This document shows positions 16,720-25,155 of a DNA stretch of 34,718 nt, one piece after another. The position numbers were made by a program, and so were the translations under genes. The stretch's first letter is position 1. Every line of letters begins with the position of its first letter. Origin of the DNA: Thermoplasmatales archaeon (lineage in GTDB: Archaea; Thermoplasmatota; E2; DHVEG-1); the NCBI GenBank assembly GCA_030672305.1, contig DAOVGR010000079.1, positions 1 to 34,718 on the forward strand, read 5' to 3'. Below the pieces are notes generated by a model that saw nothing but the letters and a program-made list of their open reading frames with translations, was not told the DNA's origin and made no database searches.

Positions 16720-18912
16720 CTAACTAAAATTATAGACATCATCCGCTTCAAGTTGGTCAACATGTTTGTGAGAAATAACAAATACAGATCTATCGCTTGT
16801 AAGGATACGTAATACCTTTGACACAAATTCTACATTCATATCATCCAAACTATCGAAAATTTCATCAAATAATAGTATATTAAATGATACTTCTTGTACT
16901 TTAGATTGTAAATCACCTAAAGTTAAAATTGTTGCAATATCAATTAGACGTGTTTGCCCACCCGATAATTGGACTCTTTTATTAGCTTTGGTTTCTGTAT
17001 CAATAACTTTAACAGATATCTTATCTCGAAATTCCCCACTTTTAGTTTCATCTAGAGTATCAAATGATACTATATATCTACCATTTGAAATCTTATCTAA
17101 ATATTCTGAAACTTTTTTATTCATAAAAGGTATTGAATCATCAATTAACATAGATGGAATGCCTCTTGAAGAAAAGCCTTCTTTCCAAAATAAAATAACT
17201 TTTTGATTTTTTTCTAATTCAAGAATATTATTATTTGATGTATTAAGTAGATTGTTTAAATCAACAATTCTTCGTTTTGCAGCATTTAATATTATTTTAT
17301 CAAATTCTAATTTTTGAATACGATCAATATCTCGATCTATTTGAGTTATATCATTTTGAATATTTCTAATTGTATTTTCCTGTTCTGAGATATTATTTAT
17401 AATATTTTCGATTGAGGTTTTATTGTCTTTTAACTTTTGTAGTTTTATTCCTAAATTAATTGTTTTGTCAGCAAATTTTTTATCTATTTCTTCTTCTAGA
17501 CCTTTAATAATTTCTTGAATTTTAGCAAGAGAGTTGTTTAATTTAAGTTGACATTCATTTTTCTTTTTTTCTTCATCAAGTTTACATTCTTTAATTTTTA
17601 TATCACATGCTTGTGAACTTTTACCACATTCTTTTAAGAAATCGGATATTTGTTTATTTACTTCTATTTCTTTCTTATTTTCTATTTCAATATCATTTAC
17701 CAATTTAGTTTTTTGACTGATTAATAATTCACGTTTTTTTAATAGAAGATTACGAGTTTCTTCTGTAATTTTTTGTTCACATGTTGGGCATATAGTAAGT
17801 TCAGTAGATAAAACTGAATCTGCCATTTCATCGATTGATTCTTGTAATGAGATTTCATTACTTTTAAGAACTATAAATGTTTCTCTGATTTTAGATCTAT
17901 CATTTATAAGTAATAAATGTTTTTTTGACAATTCTTTTTCTTCTTTTTCTTTCCCCTGTTGTATGAATTCAACCATCTGTTTAAAGTCATTAATAATTTC
18001 TGTTTTGAATTCATTAGCTTTGTCTTTTATTTCTGATTCTTTTTGAAGAGCTTTAGAATTAATTTTTTGTTTTTCGGCATCAAGAACAGAACTAATATTA
18101 TTTAAATCAGTGGTTATAGCTACAATTTCGGTTAAAATAGATTCCAAATTAGTGTCATTTTCTTTCAATTTATTAACAGAATCTATCCACTGATTAAGAA
18201 GCGTATTGTTAACTTGTTTTTTCTTTTCAAGTTCATTTAACTGGTTTTGTTTATTTTTATAAAATTCATCCTCTAATAATTTTTGATGTTTACCCTGACT
18301 TTTTGCATCCTTTTTTAGAGTAAGATTAACTACTATATTACTTTTTAATTTTTCAGTAACTTTATTAATTTTATCTAATTCTTTTTTTGCACTATCATAA
18401 TATAGAACATATTCTTCAAGTTTTAAAACTTTTCTAAAAATCTCTTTTTTGTCTGTATCACCAAGATCTGTAAAGAAGTCTTTTACTTTTTGACCAAACA
18501 TAATAGTATTCATAAACAATTTTTTTGGCACAAACAGTCTTTCAATTTCAGGGAGAACTTCTTTTTGACCTTTCTTATAAGGAGGTTCACCATTCTTAGA
18601 AAGCAGAACTGTGTTTTTATATTTAGTATGTTTATGATATCTATTTACAGAATAGTTATCATCGTCACTTTTAAAATTTACCCAAGTATGACAATTTTTC
18701 TCAATTATATTATTTACTACATCATCACCTTTGGCGCCCTTAGTTGTTATTCCATATAAAGTATATGGGATAGCATCTAGTGACATTGTCTTTCCGATAC
18801 CGTTGGGGCCTGTAATTAAAGTAAGGATGCCATCTTTTATTTCAAATTCTAAGGGGTCTATATAAGGCCCAAAGTTTTTCATTCCGACTTTTTCAAATGT
18901 TATTTTTCTCAT
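16720..18912 (-). CDS. sbcC: Rad50/SbcC-like ATPase (T4 gp46-like)
   Basis: A 730-aa SMC-type ATPase. Walker A GPNGIGKT is at 35-42. Long heptad-rich coiled coils run from about 170 to 590, interrupted by the zinc-hook CPTCEQ near 375. The ABC signature LSGGQTR is near 650 and Walker B ILLFDEIFDSLDD near 680, followed by a histidine switch (VISHKH). Size lies between T4 gp46 (about 560) and bacterial SbcC (about 1050). With the Mre11-like protein encoded just upstream it forms the nuclease complex that resects DNA ends for recombination-dependent replication. The AAGGGG site overlaps the Mre11 stop region. All catalytic motifs are intact. Confidence 0.95.
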   Translation of the reverse strand: MRKITFEKVGMKNFGPYIDPLEFEIKDGILTLITGPNGIGKTMSLDAIPYTLYGITTKGAKGDDVVNNIIEKNCHTWVNFKSDDDNYSVNRYHKHTKYKNTVLLSKNGEPPYKKGQKEVLPEIERLFVPKKLFMNTIMFGQKVKDFFTDLGDTDKKEIFRKVLKLEEYVLYYDSAKKELDKINKVTEKLKSNIVVNLTLKKDAKSQGKHQKLLEDEFYKNKQNQLNELEKKKQVNNTLLNQWIDSVNKLKENDTNLESILTEIVAITTDLNNISSVLDAEKQKINSKALQKESEIKDKANEFKTEIINDFKQMVEFIQQGKEKEEKELSKKHLLLINDRSKIRETFIVLKSNEISLQESIDEMADSVLSTELTICPTCEQKITEETRNLLLKKRELLISQKTKLVNDIEIENKKEIEVNKQISDFLKECGKSSQACDIKIKECKLDEEKKKNECQLKLNNSLAKIQEIIKGLEEEIDKKFADKTINLGIKLQKLKDNKTSIENIINNISEQENTIRNIQNDITQIDRDIDRIQKLEFDKIILNAAKRRIVDLNNLLNTSNNNILELEKNQKVILFWKEGFSSRGIPSMLIDDSIPFMNKKVSEYLDKISNGRYIVSFDTLDETKSGEFRDKISVKVIDTETKANKRVQLSGGQTRLIDIATILTLGDLQSKVQEVSFNILLFDEIFDSLDDMNVEFVSKVLRILTSDRSVFVISHKHVDQLEADDVYNFS

Positions 18913-18913
18913 T

Positions 18914-19921
18914 TTATACCCCTTCTATTAATTGACTTGCTGCCTTTAGATAATATTCAATTTCATTCTCTGGAATTTCTTTAGCTTCTACATACCGTCT
19001 AAATATATCAGCTTTTGACATACTGGCGCTGATTCCTCTGTTTGTTATATCCACTTCAGTTTTATCAATTATTTGAAGATCCTCTACATTATCTAATTCA
19101 ACTTTTGTTTTCTGTACAATTTTGACATAGGATCCACATGATTTTTCTTCTCTAGCTTTTTTAATAATTTCCTGTTTATTATCTTCGGTAATTTCATATT
19201 CAAGATATTTTTTATATCCTACAGTTGGGATACTTTCAACTTGTAATGTTTCTGTATCAATAACTAAGAATCGTTTATCTTCATTTTTCTCGCCCCAATC
19301 TAATTGTATTGGACTTCCCACATAATATAAACTAATATTATCATTGATAATTTGCTGTGGTTTATGATAATGCCCTAAAAGAACTAATTCATATTTTCCA
19401 ATTAGATCTTTTAACCTAATATCAGCTATAATGCTTATACCAGAATTTAAAATTCCCTCATTCAATCCAAAATGAGATATAAGAATTTTTCTTTTATTAT
19501 TTTTAACTTGATTTACAATATCATGAGAGTATGGAATACATATAAAATCATTATTACCAGCTGGTGCATGAGTTATCCATTCAACATTGGAACACTTAAC
19601 TAGGGGTCTTAATGTTGATACTACATCTATTCCTTTTCCGGATAGATCATGATTCCCATCAAGAATCCAAAATTCTAAATCTTCATATTGTTCAAAGAAA
19701 TCTATCATTATATCTTGAGCGATTGCATAGATAATTGATTTGTTATGGTAAAGATCTCCTCCAATTATAATTGTTCCTATATCATTATTATAACAATAAT
19801 CACCTATATTATAAAGAGTTTCTTTTATACTATGTAATCTTTCAGGTAAATTACTGGTTTGTTCAATGGTATCTTGCCCGTATTTTGATAAATGAATATC
19901 AGCTGTATATACAAATTTCAT
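18914..19921 (-). CDS. sbcD: Mre11/SbcD-like nuclease (T4 gp47-like)
   Basis: A 335-aa calcineurin-type phosphoesterase. The metal motifs are in order: TADIHLS with Asp8 and His10, GGDLYHN at 54-60, LDGNHDLSG near 87-95, ISHFG, and LGHYHKPQ near 175. Length equals T4 gp47 (about 340). The C-terminal cap ends in a helical region (ADIFRRYVEAKEIPENEIE) that would bind the Rad50-like partner, encoded 1 base downstream. It is the 3'-5' exonuclease/endonuclease part of the end-resection complex. Its ATG has AGGAG 12-13 bases upstream and overlaps the stop of the 91-aa membrane protein gene. Confidence 0.95.
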   Translation of the reverse strand: MKFVYTADIHLSKYGQDTIEQTSNLPERLHSIKETLYNIGDYCYNNDIGTIIIGGDLYHNKSIIYAIAQDIMIDFFEQYEDLEFWILDGNHDLSGKGIDVVSTLRPLVKCSNVEWITHAPAGNNDFICIPYSHDIVNQVKNNKRKILISHFGLNEGILNSGISIIADIRLKDLIGKYELVLLGHYHKPQQIINDNISLYYVGSPIQLDWGEKNEDKRFLVIDTETLQVESIPTVGYKKYLEYEITEDNKQEIIKKAREEKSCGSYVKIVQKTKVELDNVEDLQIIDKTEVDITNRGISASMSKADIFRRYVEAKEIPENEIEYYLKAASQLIEGV

Positions 19922-20193
19922 AATTTTTTAAATTCTCCTTTTTGTTGTCTTGGAGGATCTGGTTTTTTAACTTCTACTATTGCTTCTTTTTGTTGTTTTG
20001 GAGGATCTGGTTTTTTAACTTCTTCTACTATTGCCTTTTTTGTTTCTATTACTATACCTTTACCATCTGTATCCGTTGAAATTGAACAAAATTTTGGTCC
20101 GAAGATTGCAAGAAGTCCAATAATTGCAAAAATACTTACCATTGATTCTATCCAACCTTCACCCTTTTGATTCTTTGTTCTTTTAAAAAACAT
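19918..20193 (-). CDS. Small membrane-anchored protein with Pro-rich repeats
   Basis: A 91-aa protein with a basic N-terminus (MFFKRTKNQKGEG), one hydrophobic segment at about 17-36 (SMVSIFAIIGLLAIFGP), then a Lys/Pro/Gln-rich tail made of two near-identical repeats, AIVEEVKKPDPPKQQK (54-69) and AIVEVKKPDPPRQQK (71-85). The layout, one transmembrane helix and an extended periplasmic or extracytoplasmic tail, recalls small phage envelope proteins, but no holin or spanin family can be assigned. AGAGGTG precedes the ATG. Position between NSSS genes and the Mre11 gene gives no functional clue. Confidence 0.75.
   Translation of the reverse strand: MFFKRTKNQKGEGWIESMVSIFAIIGLLAIFGPKFCSISTDTDGKGIVIETKKAIVEEVKKPDPPKQQKEAIVEVKKPDPPRQQKGEFKKL
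19938..20034 (-). repeat. In-frame tandem duplication in membrane protein gene
   Basis: Two near-identical units (19938-19983 and 19986-20034) differ by one substitution and a 3-base indel. They encode the KKPDPP(K/R)QQK repeats in the tail of the 91-aa protein. This indicates recent slippage or unequal recombination. Confidence 0.85.
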
Positions 20194-20212
20194 TTTACAC
20201 CTCTCTTAATTA

Positions 20213-20254
20213 TCAATTATGTCTTAAAACTACAAAGTCTGTTTTAATTTTCAT
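20213..20254 (-). pseudogene. 13-codon NSSS-motif remnant or leader ORF
   Basis: ATG at 20254 overlaps the stop of NSSS copy E (ATGA) and reads MKIKTDFVVLRHN then stop. The first eight residues equal the shared N-terminal tag, and the first 24 bases are identical to the start of copy D (20859-20882). The body is absent. It is either a broken copy left by recombination or a translated short peptide. Confidence 0.6.
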
Positions 20255-20526
20255 TCATCACTCCTATATTCTATATATTTTTCATCCACTCCAATTTGTA
20301 ATAAATAACGGTATATATTAAAATTATCCATTATTGTATCGCCTTCAATTGTCAATTCTGTTTCTTTTATATTCCATGGATGTATATCTTTTATAAAAGG
20401 CTCATAATATTGTGCAAGTTCAGCATGATTATGAATTTTATATATCTGGTTTTTTGTTAAATTTTCTTTTTCAATAATGAAACTTGCAGATGAACTATTT
20501 GTTACAAAATCTGTTTTAATTTTCAT
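20251..20526 (-). CDS. NSSS-motif protein (copy E), 91 aa
   Basis: Opens MKIKTDFVTNSSSASFII and continues with an unrelated acidic body containing KENLTKNQIYKIHNHAELAQ and several Tyr. No metal site or membrane helix is visible. The ATG directly follows the stop of copy D (TAATGA), and the ribosome site is weak (GGATGAATAACTA), so translation is probably coupled. It is one of three consecutive tag-sharing genes (20.25-21.27 kb), each with a different body. Function unknown. Confidence 0.78.
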   Translation of the reverse strand: MKIKTDFVTNSSSASFIIEKENLTKNQIYKIHNHAELAQYYEPFIKDIHPWNIKETELTIEGDTIMDNFNIYRYLLQIGVDEKYIEYRSDE

Positions 20527-20882
20527 TAGTTATTCATCCAACATTCTTCAATATGATCTGGTTCAATTTCTATACCAAAAGAATCCATAACTTGTTGCTT
20601 AACTCTACTTTTAAATTCTACTAATGTTTCATCATCTTTCATACTATAATATGGAATACCAACCATTATTTCTCCATCATAATCATATCCAGTTGAGCTT
20701 ATAAGATCGGTCCCTCTAGTAAAAACGTCAATATTATATTGTATATCTTCAACTTCTATGTCTTCTTTTTCTTGAATTTTATTCATGATACTATCTGGTA
20801 CGTTACTTATTTCTATACGACTTCCAATAACTACAAATGATGCAGAACTGCTATTTGTTACAAAGTCTGTTTTAATTTTCAT
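20526..20882 (-). CDS. NSSS-motif protein (copy D), 118 aa
   Basis: Begins MKIKTDFVTNSSSASFVVIG. The body is acidic (IQEKEDIEVEDIQYNIDVF) and ends with DHIEECWMNN. An AAAGGGGAAAG site lies before the ATG, and the start overlaps the stop of copy C (ATGA). The body shows a likely alpha/beta pattern but matches no family I know. It belongs to the consecutive trio of tag-sharing genes. Confidence 0.78.
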   Translation of the reverse strand: MKIKTDFVTNSSSASFVVIGSRIEISNVPDSIMNKIQEKEDIEVEDIQYNIDVFTRGTDLISSTGYDYDGEIMVGIPYYSMKDDETLVEFKSRVKQQVMDSFGIEIEPDHIEECWMNN

Positions 20883-21268
20883 GATACTCTTTCCCCTTTG
20901 ATAAATTTTTCAAGATCGTCTAAAGTTATTGGAGAGATTGTGGTCGCTCCTTCTCCATCTACATTAATTATTTTTAAAACTAAATTGTCTGTTTTTAAGA
21001 TATTAATTAGAATAAGACCATCCCATCCATATGGACCGACCAGAACCTCTTTACCACCTTTAAGAAGATTCATGTGATTACTTATTTCATTTACCCTAGA
21101 ATCGCGTTCTTCATCGGTTGGCTTTTCATCTTCTATATAAACTTTATATTCACTTGAAACTCGAATTATATCTTGAAGTTTGTTTTGATTAATATTGTAG
21201 TCTTCTGGAATAAGAATTATAAAGGCAGCTGAACTACTGTTTGTTATAAAGTCTGTTTTAATTTTCAT
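20879..21268 (-). CDS. NSSS-motif protein (copy C), 129 aa
   Basis: Opens MKIKTDFITNSSSAAFIILI, the most diverged of the five tags. The body has a charged stretch (EDEKPTDEERDSRVNEIS) and a hydrophobic GWDGLILINIL segment, then a Thr/Ser-rich end. AAGAGGTGAATA precedes the ATG, which abuts the helicase stop. First of three tag-sharing genes following the helicase. Function unknown. Confidence 0.78.
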   Translation of the reverse strand: MKIKTDFITNSSSAAFIILIPEDYNINQNKLQDIIRVSSEYKVYIEDEKPTDEERDSRVNEISNHMNLLKGGKEVLVGPYGWDGLILINILKTDNLVLKIINVDGEGATTISPITLDDLEKFIKGERVS

Positions 21269-22665
21269 TATTCACCTCTTATAATATTGAATGCTTCATT
21301 TTCATCAATATTATATAATACATTATTTTTTAGAAGAATATAATTGACTTTCCAATTTTTCTTCTTATAATACTCATTTCTATTTCTAAAAGTATTTGAA
21401 ATATAAGTACACCCATAATCGACCATATCAATAACAATTGGAGTTTGTTTCCCTTCTTTTGTTCTAGTAACTCGACCTGTCAATTGTTCAATATTAGAAA
21501 TCGGTGAGGACATTATTAGACAGTCTTTTTGGGGTGCATCAATTCCGTCTCTGCATTTGCCTGGTGTTGTAAATGTAACTTGTGACTCAAGAGCATTTAA
21601 TTTTGCAGAACCACAAAATTTAGATTTACTCTTATGATCTAACCAAGCATATAAGTCATCAATTAATTTTATTCTTTCAAGCATTACTATCATATTTTTA
21701 TCTTTTTTCAATCTTTTTAACAACCCCTTTATTGCTAGAAGAAAAGGTTTTGATTTCTTTATTAAATTTAAATATCTAGCTCGTTGAAATTCTCCACCCC
21801 AATGAATATATTTCCATCTTGCAGGAGTGTCTATTTGATAATCAACAAGTAATACAGTAACTTTTGCAGACATGGTTCCTGTTATATCATCATCAGAAAA
21901 TATTTTTCCTAAATGATATTCAATTATATCACCATTGCCATCATGTCTATATGGCGTTGCACTAAGACCATAAGTATATTTAGCTGGAATATGAATCGAA
22001 CATTCTGAAAAGGTCGGAGCACCTACTGATGTATGAACTTCATCAGCTATGAATATACCAATATTTGCATCATTCAGTGCATAGAGAAAGTTTTTTCGAT
22101 TTCGTTTTAATAAAGATAGAATTGTTTGAACAGTTGAAATGATTATTGGTTTTTGCAAATCTTCTTCAAATGTTATTGAACGTAATCTTGAAATATCATT
22201 CTTATTAAGATTTGTAAACTGCAGAAATCTATTTTTCCATTGAATAGCAAGAGGATCTCTATGCACTAAAATCAACGATTTTCTTTTTCTTTCAGCAATC
22301 ATATATATGGATATAACAGTTTTTCCTACGCCAGGTAACAATTGTAAGATAGTACTGTCATTATTCATCATATGTTCTATAGCTAACTTTTGAGTTTCGC
22401 TTCTGGGTTTTATATTGTGAGAAATATCAATTATATCTCCTTCATGTTGATAATTATTAATTTTACAAAATTGATATTTATCTATTGGAAACATTCTAGG
22501 AATAAGAAGAAATTTTTCTGATTCAAGATAAAATTCATTAACTATATAATTTGAAGTTTGATACGCTTTACTTCTCCTAGTTAATTCCTTTATAATTTTT
22601 TGATAAAATTCTTCACTCTTATGTTCTTTTGAAATTAATAACCCAGATTTTTTTATAATATCCAT
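21268..22665 (-). CDS. UvsW-like superfamily 2 DNA helicase
   Basis: A 465-aa SF2 helicase. Seen: Q-like segment RSETQKLAIEHMM near 88-100, Walker A PGVGKT at 111-116 (motif I), DEVH at 208-211 (motif II), SATPYRH at 235-241 (motif III), and QLTGRVTRTKEGK near 400 (motif VI). Size and motifs fit the XPB/UvsW branch, which in T4 (UvsW, about 500 aa) remodels stalled forks and recombination intermediates. An N-terminal about 80-residue region is phage-specific. The best ribosome site (GAGGGG) is 18 bases away and first serves a three-codon ATG-GTA-TTA-TAA, so the helicase may be read by reinitiation. QueD is encoded just upstream. Confidence 0.92.
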   Translation of the reverse strand: MDIIKKSGLLISKEHKSEEFYQKIIKELTRRSKAYQTSNYIVNEFYLESEKFLLIPRMFPIDKYQFCKINNYQHEGDIIDISHNIKPRSETQKLAIEHMMNNDSTILQLLPGVGKTVISIYMIAERKRKSLILVHRDPLAIQWKNRFLQFTNLNKNDISRLRSITFEEDLQKPIIISTVQTILSLLKRNRKNFLYALNDANIGIFIADEVHTSVGAPTFSECSIHIPAKYTYGLSATPYRHDGNGDIIEYHLGKIFSDDDITGTMSAKVTVLLVDYQIDTPARWKYIHWGGEFQRARYLNLIKKSKPFLLAIKGLLKRLKKDKNMIVMLERIKLIDDLYAWLDHKSKSKFCGSAKLNALESQVTFTTPGKCRDGIDAPQKDCLIMSSPISNIEQLTGRVTRTKEGKQTPIVIDMVDYGCTYISNTFRNRNEYYKKKNWKVNYILLKNNVLYNIDENEAFNIIRGE

Positions 22666-22688
22666 TGTTTATAATACCATTTACCCCT

Positions 22689-23075
22689 CTAAAATATATC
22701 ATCTGCTATAATTGTTACAAATGAATTTGGAGTCTCCCATAATTTTATTTTACTCAATAGTTCACCAATTGGCTCTCTTTCTAATTGTTTCCATATCCAA
22801 CATACCATATTTTCCGCAGTAGGATTAATATCCATTACATCATTTAAATAAACATGATCTATTTTATCTAAAATTAATTCAGAAACTATACGATTCAAAT
22901 CTCCAAAATCTATAACCATACCTGTTTTTGGATTAATTCTTTTCTTTAACGAAATTTGAAGGTGGTATGTATGACCGTGAAGATTGGCACATTTTCCATC
23001 ATAATCTATTAATTTATGACATGAATCAAAAGTAAACTCTCTTGTAATCTCGACTGGATATTGAAATTTAATCAT
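22689..23075 (-). CDS. queD: QueD, 6-carboxy-tetrahydropterin synthase family
   Basis: A 128-aa member of the 6-pyruvoyl-tetrahydropterin synthase fold. Zinc ligands: His20 (FDSCHKL) and His33/His35 in LHGHTYHL. The catalytic Cys29 (GKCANLHGH) is present, as are the Asp-His pair (KIDHVYLND) and Glu in WETPNS. The CxxxHGH arrangement and size fit QueD, which converts dihydroneopterin triphosphate to 6-carboxy-tetrahydropterin, step two of preQ0/queuosine synthesis. FolE2 in the same window supplies its substrate. AGGAGGAG precedes the ATG. QueE and QueC were not found here. Confidence 0.93.
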   Translation of the reverse strand: MIKFQYPVEITREFTFDSCHKLIDYDGKCANLHGHTYHLQISLKKRINPKTGMVIDFGDLNRIVSELILDKIDHVYLNDVMDINPTAENMVCWIWKQLEREPIGELLSKIKLWETPNSFVTIIADDIF

Positions 23076-23091
23076 TGGATACTCCTCCTTG

Positions 23092-24405
23092 TTAATGTTT
23101 ATTAGAAATCAACTCTTGATAATCTTCTAGAACATGATTTTTAAGATTATTTAATTTTAATTTAATTTGGGAACTTTCATCTTTCAAATATTTTGTATCA
23201 AAATCTATAGTCAATAGTTTTTTAATTCTATACTTTTCAAATAAATTTTGAATAATTTTTTTATCAATTTTAGATTTGGTAGATATTTCATTTACGGTAG
23301 AATCTATATCATATTGTTTCTTTAAACAATCACTTAATAATGGTCGTATAATTTGTAGTATTTTTAACTCGTCAATTCTTTGTTGTATTTTATTTATTTT
23401 ATCTGTTAAAAAATCCTTTTCAGATTTTATATAAATTTCAAAAGTTTCTACTAACATTTCGTCAAGAGATTTGATCTCAACTTTTTCGTTTTGATTTATA
23501 ACTGTTGTTTCAAATGATATGCTACCTTGAATTGCATTTTTTAATTTTGCAACGAATTTGTTATATATTACATCTCTATTTCTTTCTCTTAAAACTTTAA
23601 ACATAATCACAGTTGTATCAACAGATAAATCTGAAAAACCTATACTTCCTGAGTCCAATTCTTTTTGAAATTTCTTCAAAATAGATTCAAACTTTTTTCC
23701 AGGAGGCCATGATTTTAATATCACAGTATTATTTCTAGGCATTTCTTCAATAACTCCCTCGACACTTATTTTTGATTTTCCTGTTGTCAATAGTTGTTCA
23801 AGATCTTTCTTTGAAGCTGTGATTGTGCAATCGGTAATTGGTTGGATAGTAATTTTGTTTTTTCTTTCCCCTATAAGCCATTGTAATCTTTTATATAAAT
23901 CCTCAATTTTATAACATGGAATATATGATCTATAACCGAATCCAATTGCCTGAGTATAAATATCTCCAATTAAACATAAAGGAAACATACTGGGTAAATA
24001 TAAGGGTTCTTTTTGGTCAAGATCATTTACCATCCATGGAACAAATTCTAAATTTTTAAACATCAAATCTATTACAAATGGTAATAACCTAACCTCTGTA
24101 TAACGTGACGCTGCTGGTCCAATTGCTTCTACTCCAACATTACAACCAAAATTTCCTTGTCCTTCCAGAAACCCTTGTCTAACTAATTGAACAATTGAAC
24201 CATAAACAGAACCGTGTGGATGATAGTTACCTATAACATGTCCATCAACTCTAGCGGATTTTGTTAATTTACTTCTGGCTATTTGAAGTGTTGAGAATAA
24301 TATTCTTCTTTCGACTGGTTTAAGACCATCTTTAGAATATGGAAAATTTCTCCAATTTGAATATTCCCCATATTCTTTATATAGTTTTGGTAATATATTA
24401 TCCAT
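23092..24405 (-). CDS. Type II DNA topoisomerase, A subunit (T4 gp52-like)
   Basis: About 437 aa from ATG at 24405, chosen because GTGGAG lies upstream; a TTG at 24423 is a longer alternative. It carries the GyrA/ParC breakage-reunion core: KPVERRIL near 29-35, YHPHG at 61-65, and the catalytic Arg101-Tyr102 in AASRYTEVRL. It stops after the coiled-coil region and lacks the GyrA C-terminal pinwheel, like T4 gp52 (about 440 aa). So relaxation or decatenation is more likely than supercoiling. The partner ATPase subunit is encoded at 28.7-30.5 kb. The start overlaps the previous stop (TAATG). Confidence 0.94.
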   Translation of the reverse strand: MDNILPKLYKEYGEYSNWRNFPYSKDGLKPVERRILFSTLQIARSKLTKSARVDGHVIGNYHPHGSVYGSIVQLVRQGFLEGQGNFGCNVGVEAIGPAASRYTEVRLLPFVIDLMFKNLEFVPWMVNDLDQKEPLYLPSMFPLCLIGDIYTQAIGFGYRSYIPCYKIEDLYKRLQWLIGERKNKITIQPITDCTITASKKDLEQLLTTGKSKISVEGVIEEMPRNNTVILKSWPPGKKFESILKKFQKELDSGSIGFSDLSVDTTVIMFKVLRERNRDVIYNKFVAKLKNAIQGSISFETTVINQNEKVEIKSLDEMLVETFEIYIKSEKDFLTDKINKIQQRIDELKILQIIRPLLSDCLKKQYDIDSTVNEISTKSKIDKKIIQNLFEKYRIKKLLTIDFDTKYLKDESSQIKLKLNNLKNHVLEDYQELISNKH

Positions 24406-24830
24406 TATTTGAATACTCCACAATATGTTTCATTTAGATTAAAATGACTTAATTCCATTAACATAAAAGGATATTTAACTTTAATTCTGGGTGCATATTT
24501 TTCTGCGGTAATTAGATCTTCGCCGCCTATAATAACAAGAGGGTCAAATAATTGTCCTCCCATCATTGAGCACCAAACTTTTCCATTAAATAAATGATAT
24601 GAATAATCGGTCATTTGACTATCTTGCCATAAATGTGGCCATCCATCTTCTGGAGTAACCCAATGATAAATTAGTGTATGATCCCATTCGGAAATCATTT
24701 CTTCATATTCAACTGGATTTTTTGTTAAAAGAATTCTAGGCATAACAAATATTGGATGCCCATACTTTAATACGCTCCCTATCCATTTTGCACTACTATC
24801 TATACCAATGTAGAAATCAGCTTTATCCAT
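24405..24830 (-). CDS. Hypothetical Trp-rich 141-aa protein
   Basis: A soluble protein starting MDKADFYIGIDSSAKWIGS, unusually rich in Trp (about six) and aromatic residues, with GEDLITAEKYAPRIKVKYP near the end. The opening FYIGIDSSAKWIG looks like a beta strand and loop but not a recognisable nucleotide-binding motif. A strong TAGGAGC site precedes the ATG. Coupled to the topoisomerase A gene by TAATG overlap. Function unknown. Confidence 0.8.
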   Translation of the reverse strand: MDKADFYIGIDSSAKWIGSVLKYGHPIFVMPRILLTKNPVEYEEMISEWDHTLIYHWVTPEDGWPHLWQDSQMTDYSYHLFNGKVWCSMMGGQLFDPLVIIGGEDLITAEKYAPRIKVKYPFMLMELSHFNLNETYCGVFK

Positions 24831-24871
24831 TTTTAGCTCCTATTATTTTTGGTGAAGACTTATTAACAATA

Positions 24872-25153
24872 TTAACGCTCTTCGTGAATTTTTTTTATAA
24901 CTTCTATAGCAAGGTTGGGTCCTATTATTTTCTTTACCATAAAAATTAGTTCATCATCTTTAAAATCACCCATATAATTTAACTTAATTTTTCTTTTTAA
25001 TTTACTATAATTATAAGAATTGGTAGAATAGTTATCTATATTTTCTCGTATGTATTTAATTAATCTTTTTCTATAAATAGTTCTTTTCCTATTTATTTTA
25101 TTTACCTTATAACTTAGTTTATCTAACTCTGTTAAATCTTGTAATATTTTCAT
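24872..25153 (-). CDS. Hypothetical basic 93-aa protein
   Basis: Very basic in its first two-thirds (NRKRTIYRKRLIKYIREN, KLKRKIKLNY) with a helical C-terminus (DDELIFMVKKIIGPNLAIEV). Charge suggests nucleic-acid contact, but no fold is recognised. AAGAGGTAGTT precedes the ATG. It is separated from the next gene by 41 bases holding nothing notable. Confidence 0.75.
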   Translation of the reverse strand: MKILQDLTELDKLSYKVNKINRKRTIYRKRLIKYIRENIDNYSTNSYNYSKLKRKIKLNYMGDFKDDELIFMVKKIIGPNLAIEVIKKIHEER

Positions 25154-25155
25154 AA

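Noticed and set aside
19938-21268. CRISPR-like array
   Set aside because: Repeats here are coding: one in-frame tail duplication and several gene-start tags at irregular distances, with no spacer regularity.
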